In this document: piece by piece, positions 15,062 through 22,531 of the stretch
How the letters are laid out: each line of letters begins with the position of its first letter
How positions within the stretch are numbered: position 1 is the first letter of the stretch
The notes under the pieces: model-generated
What the model was told of the DNA's origin: nothing
What the model saw: the letters and a program-made list of their open reading frames with translations, nothing else
The model's database searches: none
Translations under genes and position numbers: made by a program
Assembly (NCBI GenBank): GCA_003695725.1
Contig: RFHX01000007.1
Location: 1 to 25,380, forward strand
Direction: 5' to 3'
DNA length: 25,380 bases
DNA from: J061 sp003695725 [NCBI: Candidatus Schekmanbacteria bacterium]
GTDB taxonomy: Bacteria; Schekmanbacteria; GWA2-38-11

Positions 15062-15256
15062 TTAGTGTGATTTGATGTCCAAGATTATTTCTGTAATACT
15101 GCGCCTTACAACTTTCCATGCATATTTGTGGGACTTTTCATCATCACCGCAGTAATATTCCCAAGCAAAGTTGTAGGCATCTTTGTAGATTTCGTGTGCT
15201 ACATCAGGTAGAATTTCTCTGACACTTTTTGGGATGTTTAAATGTAACGAATTCAT
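15062..15256 (-). CDS. ChaB-like small protein, 64 residues
   Basis: Matches the ChaB family (PF06150 type). LPDVAHEIYKDAYNFAWEYY corresponds to E. coli ChaB LPSHAQDIYKEAFNSAWDQY, and SHKYAWKVVRRSITE corresponds to the later AHKVAWAAVKHEY. The intervening Asp/Glu-rich linker is shorter than in E. coli (64 versus 76 residues). ChaB was named as a regulator of the ChaA cation antiporter, but family members occur in many bacteria without chaA, and their role is unclear. No transporter is adjacent here. The ATG at 15256 follows GGAGGG by 6 bases, so translation should be efficient. It stands alone with about 240-260 base gaps on both sides. Confidence 0.85.
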   Translation of the reverse strand: MNSLHLNIPKSVREILPDVAHEIYKDAYNFAWEYYCGDDEKSHKYAWKVVRRSITEIILDIKSH

Positions 15257-15520
15257 CTCAAACCCTCCATGGTTAATGTTTTTATTTCCTTATAATGCAA
15301 TCCCTGTGCCAACTTGTATCGGAAGAAAGGAAAAAAAGTTAATGGATAAGAATGATTTATTTTTTATTTCGAAAAATCAGTGAGTTTTAAGAAGAATGAT
15401 TTGTAGGAAAATTTTGGAACAGAATACTTGTTGTGATTTTTAAAGAGAAAAAAACGTCAAAAAAATTACGAATGAAAAGCAGAATTTTTATTCAGATGTC
15501 AAAAAAATGGCTCGTCTCTT

Positions 15521-15721
15521 TTAACTTTTATCTTTTATGAATCTTCTAATTGACCTATCCCAATCCTTTTCTGCTTCTGGTGAAAAAAAGCATCCGGGGA
15601 TTTCATTACTGCTTCTGTGATATGCAACACAGGCACAACAATTCCCTCTCCTACTGCATGAGGTGTAAGTGCATGTGCAGTTTTCAAGATTGGATTTCCT
15701 TTGAATACACTCATCAGCCAT
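15521..15721 (-). CDS. DUF6485-like cysteine-rich small protein, 66 residues
   Basis: A Cys-rich protein with the pattern CTCTYTSCSRRGNCCACV (about residues 15-32), then AYHRSSNEIPGCFF and a C-terminal DRSIRRFI. I recognise this as the DUF6485 family, short proteins of anaerobes with five to seven conserved cysteines, probably metal-binding; function unknown. The ATG at 15721 follows AAGGAGA by 7 bases. The competing overlapping frame (15535-15726) has no family signature and is rejected. It starts 14 bases after the stop of the JAMM gene on the same strand, so the pair forms an operon. Confidence 0.85.
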   Translation of the reverse strand: MADECIQRKSNLENCTCTYTSCSRRGNCCACVAYHRSSNEIPGCFFSPEAEKDWDRSIRRFIKDKS

Positions 15722-15735
15722 TTCAAGATCTCCTT

Positions 15736-16284
15736 TTATTTTTCATATTGTTCATAACTCCAAGTAAATCCTAATCCAAAGGGACAGGATATTGTACCAA
15801 GTTGTGGTCTAAGGTTTCTTTCATTTCGGTACCAAGCCGCAATCTTTATAAAATAATCTCCAACAGTTCCCGACATCGTTCCATCTCGATTGTAATCCCA
15901 AATTTGAGTTTTATTCTTTCGATTTATTTCAATTATACAATATACGCCTCCATTTTTCATCTCCTCTATATCTTCCTTGCTTGGGATGAAACCTCCTTTG
16001 TTATTACCAAATTGTGTATGGGAATGGAAATCCCCAATTATCTTTGATGGGCTATTAACATTTTTTAGAAAGCTTGCAATTCTCCTGTGGGCATTATCGT
16101 TGCGATGGACTAAGGAGGCATATCTGTCAGAAGTTTGATAGGCAATTGCATTTTCGATTACAAACGCATTTTCACTTTTGTATCCCAATAAAATGCCCAA
16201 AGTCTCCTTTCTGAATACTTCGACAGCGGCAATAACCATACTCAGAAAGGCATCTCCTGAAATATATACTTTCTTTTTTTGCAT
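15736..16284 (-). CDS. JAMM/JAB (Mov34-like) metallopeptidase-fold protein
   Basis: A 182-residue stand-alone JAMM protein. The zinc-site signature is complete: E27 in RKETLGILLG, H87 and H89 in GDFHSH, S102 and D105 in PSKED, giving E...HxH-x12-S-x2-D, with a slightly long HxH-to-Ser spacing. The family cleaves isopeptide or C-terminal peptide bonds of ubiquitin-like modifiers and sulfur-carrier proteins, or other substrates. No E1-like ThiF/MoeB or ubiquitin-like protein is in the window, so the target is open. The ATG at 16284 lacks a clear ribosome site. Downstream partner is the DUF6485 gene, 14 bases away. Confidence 0.8.
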   Translation of the reverse strand: MQKKKVYISGDAFLSMVIAAVEVFRKETLGILLGYKSENAFVIENAIAYQTSDRYASLVHRNDNAHRRIASFLKNVNSPSKIIGDFHSHTQFGNNKGGFIPSKEDIEEMKNGGVYCIIEINRKNKTQIWDYNRDGTMSGTVGDYFIKIAAWYRNERNLRPQLGTISCPFGLGFTWSYEQYEK

Positions 16285-16494
16285 AAAGAATTTAATGATT
16301 TTTGAAGGGTGATAGAATGTTAAACAAAGATGTGAAGTTTGTAAAGGAGATTTTATTGAATTATCTTTTCTTCCTACTTATAACATATTGATATTTAATG
16401 TAATATTTATTTTTTTGATGAATTCGCCATTCCCTTCGAAAATTTGTCAATCTGCTTCCCAAAAAATAGAATATTTTAAAATAGAATAATTTAT

Positions 16495-17574
16495 TTAGCT
16501 GAAAATATATTTTTTTAGATCTATTTTATCAGCATCTGTATTGCCAAGTCCAAGTTTAGATGCAGTTGCGATATGTTTGGCAAAGGGTGAAGAAAGGGAT
16601 TTACCGACTTCCTTTGCTTTTGCGTCTATTGTATTCATCCCCACTGTATCAATAGCCACCAAATCGGTAGATGCCATTATCTGATTGTTTATCCACTGTG
16701 GAGGGCCAAAGGGACCGCCTTCATAAAGCCCCAATAATCCGTCCAGAATTACGAATTTTGTCTTTACTCTTATTTCAGGACATAAGTTGAGCTCAGCAAT
16801 TTGAGGATTGCCATTGTTTGAATGCATTTTCTCGATTACTTCGATAGGATCGAGCCCTTCAATAGGCGGCACATATGGAAAATCTGCAAGAGGTATATAG
16901 CCATAGGCGTTTTTCAGTGAAAGGGTAACTCCTGCCTTACCTGACGAAGGGGATTCGTTGGTAGAATTTTTTAGGACCGGAACATTAATTATATAATCAC
17001 AAATTTCTGTGACAATTCTTGATAAATTCAGCTCCAATCCCAAAGTAGGTATTTTCGCCTTGATTTTTTTGTCAAAGCCAAGCTGTTTATGGTCATGACC
17101 AAAACATCTTATCCCCTTTTTGCTGTCATCGTTGATTTTATAACCTGTCTTTTCAAGACTTCGCGATAGCTTTTCAAATATCATAATATTTCCCGGTTTT
17201 ACGCCTGCTGCAATCAAACTGTCTGCAATTGCATATGCCACTTCAGGATGTGTAGGAAGTTTCCTATTTGTAGCATTTACTTTTAGTCCTATGACTTCAT
17301 CATTCTTATAGTTGGGAAATATTTTTGCCCAAGATTCTTCAGTTGTATTTGTATTTGTGGCAAGTGTAATCACCTTTTCCACCATTGCTTTTACAATATC
17401 AGCATTTATCTTTCCCTGAGAATTTACAGCGTTTTTGTTTGTTACTACAGATACAACCGATTTTTCGACCAATCCTTTGGATTTTGATTCATCGGCAATC
17501 AATAATTTTGGCAATCCACCTGATAGAAGAATGACTGCAGTCCCTGCTTTTTTTATAAAGGACCTTCTTTTCAT
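16495..17574 (-). CDS. Tat-exported DUF362 domain protein
   Basis: A 359-residue protein of the DUF362 family, with a twin-arginine signal peptide at the N-terminus: RRSFIKKAG (R3, R4) followed by a hydrophobic stretch (AVILLSGGLPKLL). Export is therefore as a folded, probably cofactor-bearing protein to the periplasm. Family features include VIGLKVNATN, a mid-region IINVPVLKN, GVTLSLKNAYG, FVILDGLLGLYEGGP and STDLVAIDTVG. Some DUF362 proteins carry an extra ferredoxin domain; this one does not. The ATG at 17574 follows GGGAGAG by about 5 bases and lies 18 bases after the amidohydrolase stop, so the two form an operon. Biochemical function of DUF362 is unsettled. Confidence 0.85.
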   Translation of the reverse strand: MKRRSFIKKAGTAVILLSGGLPKLLIADESKSKGLVEKSVVSVVTNKNAVNSQGKINADIVKAMVEKVITLATNTNTTEESWAKIFPNYKNDEVIGLKVNATNRKLPTHPEVAYAIADSLIAAGVKPGNIMIFEKLSRSLEKTGYKINDDSKKGIRCFGHDHKQLGFDKKIKAKIPTLGLELNLSRIVTEICDYIINVPVLKNSTNESPSSGKAGVTLSLKNAYGYIPLADFPYVPPIEGLDPIEVIEKMHSNNGNPQIAELNLCPEIRVKTKFVILDGLLGLYEGGPFGPPQWINNQIMASTDLVAIDTVGMNTIDAKAKEVGKSLSSPFAKHIATASKLGLGNTDADKIDLKKYIFS

Positions 17575-17592
17575 AAAACTCTCCCTAAAGAT

Positions 17593-18429
17593 TTAAAATT
17601 TATAGAGTCTTTCCCCATTGCCGTAGAAAAGTTTATCAATGTCTGTTTTACTAATTTTAAGTTTTTCTGCAAAATTTATGTATTCATCATAAGATACAAG
17701 AGAGTAGTCAGTGCCGAATAGCACTTTGTCGCCTGCGCCGAAATAGATTATCTTTTCAATTTCCCTTCTCAACTCCTCTTTCATCTTTTCTTTGTAAGGG
17801 CTTTTTTCTCCTGAGAATAAGCCAGATATGTCTGTATATACATTGGGATTTTTCAGGACTACTTCCATAGTATCTGCAAACCATGGAAAACCAAGATGAG
17901 ATATGACAATTTTTAAATCTGGAAACTTGCAGGCAGTATCGTCCAAGTGAATTGGATGGCAGTATTTTACAGGCGCTGATTCAAATGCAGGGTCGCCTGA
18001 ATGGAATATGACGGGCACATCGTATTTCATAGCAAGTTTATAGATGCGCTCGCATTTTTTTTCGTATGGATAAAATTTGACATAACCGGGATAGAGCTTG
18101 ATTGCGCTGAATGATTTGTTAGCGAGGTTTGCCTTCACAAATTCAAAATCTTTTTTGTCAAAGGCGAGGGGATTCAGAGTTGCTGCACAAAGAAAATGCG
18201 GTGAATATTTTTCTGCAAACTCAAGTGTAAATCTATTGCTAAAAGTGGACATTATGAGCGCCTTTACCACATTGTACTTTTTCATATCATTTATCAGGCC
18301 TTCAGGACTAAAATTTATACCGATTTTTTTGGCATATTCTTGTGAACGCTGAAAATCAAAATGTATGTGAATATGGCAGTCGAAGATGGGGCGTTTTGTT
18401 TTAGGCACTATTTTTGATTTTTTCTTCAT
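17593..18429 (-). CDS. Amidohydrolase-2 family hydrolase, second copy
   Basis: A 278-residue TIM-barrel metal-dependent hydrolase. Ligand positions: HxH in FDCHIHIHF (H19, H21), K111 in AIKLYPGY, H143 in VIFHSGD, H178 in IVISHLG and D241 in LFGTDYS. It is shorter than the relative at 172-1212 (346 residues) and only distantly similar, so it is not a recent duplicate. No signal peptide is seen, so it is cytoplasmic although its partner is exported. The ATG at 18429 has no ribosome site; a promoter-like TTGACA/TATTAA pair is about 30-55 bases upstream. First gene of a two-gene operon with the DUF362 protein. Substrate unknown. Confidence 0.83.
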   Translation of the reverse strand: MKKKSKIVPKTKRPIFDCHIHIHFDFQRSQEYAKKIGINFSPEGLINDMKKYNVVKALIMSTFSNRFTLEFAEKYSPHFLCAATLNPLAFDKKDFEFVKANLANKSFSAIKLYPGYVKFYPYEKKCERIYKLAMKYDVPVIFHSGDPAFESAPVKYCHPIHLDDTACKFPDLKIVISHLGFPWFADTMEVVLKNPNVYTDISGLFSGEKSPYKEKMKEELRREIEKIIYFGAGDKVLFGTDYSLVSYDEYINFAEKLKISKTDIDKLFYGNGERLYKF

Positions 18430-18456
18430 TGTTCAAAAAAAAAATTAAGTTTTAAA

Positions 18457-18486
18457 TTAATAGAATATAATCAGTACATCTGTCAA
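18457..18486 (-). promoter_or_regulatory. Promoter of the amidohydrolase-DUF362 operon
   Basis: On the - strand TTGACA (18481-18486) and TATTAA (18457-18462) are separated by 18 bases. Transcription would begin about 20 bases before the ATG at 18429. One of the better promoter matches in the window. Confidence 0.5.
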
Positions 18487-18577
18487 AAAATCAAAATAGA
18501 GAGAGCTTAATTCTCAATTATCCTATTGAATTTCAGTCCTTTGATTTCTTGATGGTCTTCAATATTAGAGCGTGATT

Positions 18578-19783
18578 CTATAAAATCGCCCACGGATATA
18601 CAAATACATTTACATTATTTCTCTTGAATTGCCCATCTCCGCCATCGATTAAAGCTGCGGCGCTTTCCCCATTGTCTTAGAAATCCTGCCATAGCTTGAT
18701 GTTTTTGAAAAAATCATCTGCAATGGTCTGTGAGGATTTGATTTCTATGGGCAAAATAAAGTTTCCCATATCTATCAATAGGTCGATTCCCATTCCTTAT
18801 GAACTTCTCCAGAAATAGAGAGGAGCCAGTTCTCCCCTATGGAAAAAATTTTTGCATAAATCTGAAACAATCAAACTTTCAAAAACTGAACCTCTCATAG
18901 AATGTTGAAAAAGGTCTTTTGCCCTTTGGATACGAAGCAGATAGCAACGAAGGCCGGTATCGAGAAAATAGACTTTTTGGCTTTTAATAATTCTCTTCCC
19001 GAAGTTTTTATAATAGGGCCGAAGAAGTATAATAATGAAGCTTGCTTCAAGGATGGCTATCCACCGTTTTGCCGTTGTATGGGTAATGCCGCAATCTGAG
19101 GCAAGGTTTGTAAGATTGAGCAGTTGTCCATTTCTTCCGACGCAAAGAAGAACGAATCTTTCGAATGTCTTGATATCACCAATATTCAAGATATTTTGTA
19201 CATCTCTTTCGATATATGTTTGGAAATAACTGCTCAACCAGTCACGTGGCGGAATTTTTTTGTCATATATTCTTGGATAAAATCCTTTGTAAAGGGTTTC
19301 CATAAGATCGAATTTCTTTGATTTTTGATGTGAAATTTTCTGATTACCTATTTTTGTGATAGAAACGGGTTGTCTTCCCATTATCTCTGATAATGAAAAG
19401 GGCAGAAGATGAAGCACTGCACAGCGACCTGCAAGAGATTGGGAAATTCTTTCCATAAGAAGAAAATTGTAAGAACCGCTTAGTATGAACTGTCCTGCTT
19501 GATTCTTTTCATCAACAATAACCTGAATATATGAGAATAGTTCAGGTGTGCGCTGAACTTCATCCAATATGACAGGGTAGTGAAATTGCGATAGGAAACC
19601 TCGCGGTTCTTCAATGGCAAAAGCGCGTTGATCGGGCATTTCAAGGGATACATAATGATAATTTTTGAAAACATTTCTTATAAGTGTTGTTTTTCCTGAT
19701 TGACGGGGACCTGTCAGGATGACAACATGAAACTTCTTTGCTGATTCTTTCAGTTTAATTTGTTATATAAATTGAATATCCAA
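18578..19783 (-). pseudogene. ATPase/DUF4143 gene interrupted by in-frame TAA codons
   Basis: The translated frame reads as a complete AAA_14-DUF4143 protein of about 400 residues. Walker A is LTGPRQSGKTTL and Walker B is YPVILDEVQRTPELF. Then come LSGSYNFLL, the DUF4143 segment WLSSYFQTYIERDVQ, the wHTH-like stretch ITHTTAKRW, LYFWRSS, the restriction-nuclease-like segment GIDLLIDMGNFILPIEIKSS and an end VFVYPWAIL before TAG at 18578-18580. Three TAA codons interrupt it: 19763-19765 (before or near the start), 18797-18799 (between WRSS and GMGID) and 18677-18679 (after LWQDF). No frameshift is seen over 1.2 kb. There is no ATG upstream of Walker A; a TTG at 19781-19783 is the likeliest ancestral start region. 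Intact homologues are widespread orphan ATPases of unclear role, often mobile. Young nonsense-decayed copy. Confidence 0.75.
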
Positions 19784-19847
19784 TATTCATATTACATAGA
19801 AGAATGGGCAAAATCAATTTTTTCATTACTTCTTATAGAGAGCTTAA

Positions 19848-20675
19848 TTATTGAAAATTCTCTTCCGCTTCCTTCAGCATTTTACTCCATAATTCGCTGA
19901 GTTCGTAATAGGCGCCTTTTGCGAGCCATTTTAGACTTTTGATATTTTCGGGCATATTAGCAGATTGTAACATCTCTCGTTGATATGGTTTTGGTCCATG
20001 GAAATGAATTATTTTGGCTGATGAATAATCTTTCCCCCAATAGGGTTTCCAATTGTATTCTGGAGAGAGTCTATCCCATTCCGGGTTTTTCCACCATTTT
20101 TTATAGAACTTATGATAAGCAGTTTGATCCCAGACTTTTTTAGCAAGATATTCTATATTTTCTTCTGTAAATTTTAGAAATTTCTTATCCATAGTTCTGA
20201 GATTTTTGAGATTCATCAACATTACACCAACATTCATTTTTCTATAGTTATCGATATAGAACTCAGGTGCAACGGCGAAAAAGTGCGGCTTTAAACTTTC
20301 CATATAATCATTGACATCACTTAAAAACATTACATCCACATCGGTATAAAGCACATACTCATCAGGAATTCCCATTTCAAGAGTGAGTTGGGGGATTTCA
20401 ATCCGAAGAAAGGTTCCGGCACCAACAGATAGGTAATTTGTATCATTTTCTTTCTCACTTATTTCTTTCAACTTTTCATAAAGAAAAGAGCGGCGAAATA
20501 TGATTTTCACATCTCTTTCCCTTAGCCAATCTGTCAGCGCATTTTCTTTGCCGTCATATAAGAAATATGGAGATAAGGATGTATATTTTAATGCCGTGTG
20601 GACTGCAACCTTGAGCATATTGGAATATGCTTCAAATTCGTGAGATACATCATTGAGAGCAAAAAACCATTTCAC
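19848..20675 (-). CDS. GT8-like glycosyltransferase
   Basis: A 275-residue GT-A fold glycosyltransferase. Features in order: N-terminal WFFALNDVS, the metal-binding DxD in VLYTDVDVMFLSD (D112, D114), NVGVMLMNL (148-156), VWDQTAY (181-187) and the HGP motif HFHGPKPY near residue 224. These fit family 8-type enzymes that move a sugar from a UDP-sugar to lipopolysaccharide or a surface glycan. Soluble, with no membrane segment. The ATG at 20675 sits about 3 bases after AGGTG, a tight but usable ribosome site. Neighbours give no glycan cluster; the GT-C/TPR protein at 10959 is the only other probable glycosyltransferase. Acceptor unknown. Confidence 0.75.
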   Translation of the reverse strand: MKWFFALNDVSHEFEAYSNMLKVAVHTALKYTSLSPYFLYDGKENALTDWLRERDVKIIFRRSFLYEKLKEISEKENDTNYLSVGAGTFLRIEIPQLTLEMGIPDEYVLYTDVDVMFLSDVNDYMESLKPHFFAVAPEFYIDNYRKMNVGVMLMNLKNLRTMDKKFLKFTEENIEYLAKKVWDQTAYHKFYKKWWKNPEWDRLSPEYNWKPYWGKDYSSAKIIHFHGPKPYQREMLQSANMPENIKSLKWLAKGAYYELSELWSKMLKEAEENFQ

Positions 20676-21104
20676 CTGAAATTTTCCTTTTTTAGAATTA
20701 TAAAAAGCAAAAAATAATCAAAAATCAATTCTATTCAAAAACTCAATTATAAAAGATAATGGACAAAAAGAAATGCCTTTTTGGGAATTGATACTTAAAA
20801 TTGGCTAAAAAATAATACAGAGAAAACTATACAAAGACTTCGGAATTATATTTATTCATCCTTTGCATTGAAAATATTTTACCAAAATTCAATTTTCAGC
20901 AAATACATTAAAGTATCTTGTTATCTTCAACCCTTTAGGTTAATGATTGTTGATGATTGCTTTTTGTACTTTTACTGAGGAAAATTAATTATGAAGGGGA
21001 AGGAGAATTTAATTCTTTTTAATAAATTCAAATTCAAATGGAGATGTATTCTTCTTTATGTTAAAAGTTCAGCTAATTTGTTAATTCTTTTTTTTAATTA
21101 ATGA
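20676..21104. other. AT-rich divergent intergenic region
   Basis: A 429-base gap between divergent genes. I see no RNA gene and no strong promoter. An inverted pair ATCAATTC/GAATTGAT (near 20722 and 20786) is present. A 36-codon frame at 20991-21101 (ATG behind GAGGA at 11 bases, TAA ending three bases before the ATG at 21105) could couple translation to the next gene, which lacks a ribosome site, but its sequence is unremarkable. Confidence 0.3.
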
Positions 21105-22280
21105 ATGAAAAAGAGTAAGAGAAAAATAATTTATCTTGATAATGCCGCAACATCTCACCCAAAGCCGCCTTCCGTTGTAAAGGCAGTAAATGATGCACTT
21201 TTGAAATATGGCGGTAATCCAGGAAGAGGAACAAATAGTATGGCATTGCAGGCATACAGAAAGGTATTTCAAGTACGAGAAAAGATTGCAGATTTTTTTG
21301 GAATTGATGACAGCAGTAGAATAATATTTACTTCCAATGCCACTGAAGCACTGAATCTTGCAATAAAAGGAATGGGAATAGAAACAGGTGAAGTCATAAC
21401 ATCTCCGATGGAGCACAATTCTGTAATCAGACCCCTTGCTCTTTTAAAAAGACAGGGTGTTGAAGTAAAGAAAGTAAAGGCATCTGAGAGGGGAGAAATT
21501 GACCCTGACGATGTTAAGAAGATTATTACAAAGAAAACAAGACTTGCTGTCTTTACGCATTCATCGAATGTTTTGGGCACAATTGTGCCAATAAATGAGA
21601 TAGGAAAGATTTGCAGAGAGTATGGTGTTGTATTCCTTGTTGATGCCGCACAAAGTGCTGGGCATATACCTATTGATGTAAAGTCATCATCAATAGATCT
21701 TCTTGCCGCATCAGGTCATAAGGGGCTTTTTGGAATGCAGGGGACAGGTTTCTTGTATATTTCTCCTGATGTGTCACTTATTCCGCTTAAAGAAGGAGGT
21801 ACCGGAAGTTTTTCGGAAAGTGAAAATCAGCCTGATGAATTACCTGACAAGTTTGAGAGTGGTACGCTCAATACTCCGGGGATAGTATCTCTCGGGGCGG
21901 GGATAGATTATATAAAGAAGAAGGGTGGGATAGAGGCGATAGCGGAGAAGGAGAAGAATCTGATAAATAAACTTATAGATGGAATAAAGGATATAGATAG
22001 GATCGAACTTTACGGGCTTATTGGCAAAGAAAATAGATTAGGAGTCTTATCGCTAAATATAAAAAATAGAGATCCTATGAAGGTTTCTGAAATACTTGAT
22101 AAGAAGTTTGGGATAATAACAAGGGCTGGAATTCATTGTGCTCCTGATGCCCATAGATTGGCAGGTACTTTCCCCAACGGCACGGTGAGATTGAGTCCCG
22201 GCATTTTCAATAGTGAAAAAGATATTGATAAAACAATTAAAGTTTTGCATATATTGGCTCGAAAAAGCGTTTTTTTTTAA
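21105..22280 (+). CDS. Cysteine desulfurase family protein (class V aminotransferase fold)
   Basis: A 391-residue PLP enzyme. Visible features are the N-terminal YLDNAATSHPKP, H104 in SPMEHNS, D180 and Q183 in FLVDAAQSAGH, PLP lysine K206 in ASGHKGLFGMQGTG, and the active cysteine C345 in AGIHCAPDAHRLAGTFPNG. The last motif is typical of the TIGR01977-type family, close to but distinct from NifS/IscS/SufS. The expected role is release of sulfur from cysteine for Fe-S or other thio-cofactors. No iscU or sufU follows. It is a plausible support gene for the many Fe-S proteins here, though that is inference. No Shine-Dalgarno precedes the ATG at 21105; an ATG at 21101 is out of frame. Apparently monocistronic. 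Confidence 0.88.
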   Translation: MKKSKRKIIYLDNAATSHPKPPSVVKAVNDALLKYGGNPGRGTNSMALQAYRKVFQVREKIADFFGIDDSSRIIFTSNATEALNLAIKGMGIETGEVITSPMEHNSVIRPLALLKRQGVEVKKVKASERGEIDPDDVKKIITKKTRLAVFTHSSNVLGTIVPINEIGKICREYGVVFLVDAAQSAGHIPIDVKSSSIDLLAASGHKGLFGMQGTGFLYISPDVSLIPLKEGGTGSFSESENQPDELPDKFESGTLNTPGIVSLGAGIDYIKKKGGIEAIAEKEKNLINKLIDGIKDIDRIELYGLIGKENRLGVLSLNIKNRDPMKVSEILDKKFGIITRAGIHCAPDAHRLAGTFPNGTVRLSPGIFNSEKDIDKTIKVLHILARKSVFF

Positions 22281-22323
22281 ATAGGGGGAGAAATATTTTT
22301 ATTGATAATAAATCAATTTTTTC

Positions 22324-22348
22324 TTGACTCATTTTAATTGGCTATAAT
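22324..22348 (+). promoter_or_regulatory. Candidate porin promoter
   Basis: TTGACT (22324-22329) and a perfect TATAAT (22343-22348) precede the porin by about 185 bases. Their spacing is only 13 bases. Pairing TTGACT with TAACAT (22348-22353, 18-base spacer) or TATAAT with a poorer -35 are alternatives. It implies a leader of about 180 bases. Confidence 0.4.
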
Positions 22349-22428
22349 AACATTTAAAAAAAGAAATTTTCGCAGTTTTGTAGAGAGATATTTGAAACTA
22401 ATGGGTTGAAGTTTTAAAATTGAGTGAA

Positions 22429-22439
22429 AAGGAGGTGAT
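22429..22439 (+). promoter_or_regulatory. Perfect Shine-Dalgarno sequence without an obvious start
   Basis: AAGGAGGTGAT is an exact match to the anti-Shine-Dalgarno complement of 16S rRNA, but no ATG, GTG or TTG lies 5-10 bases downstream. A 26-codon frame could begin at the GTG inside it (22435). The site is in the porin leader, about 95 bases before the real start, and may be a ribosome standby site or a remnant. Confidence 0.35.
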
Positions 22440-22531
22440 AAAAGGGAAAAGGATTAAGCAGACAGATTGGTTCAACGGTTTATTTTTTATATTTTGTAAG
22501 CAGTTGTTTTACTAATTTAGGAGGGTAATAG

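Noticed and set aside
15535-15726. Alternative 63-residue frame overlapping the DUF6485 gene
   Set aside because: It has no family pattern, while the other frame has the conserved Cys pattern and a ribosome site.
20991-21101. 36-codon ORF before the cysteine desulfurase
   Set aside because: Low-complexity AT-rich translation and a distant ribosome site; kept only as a possible coupling frame.
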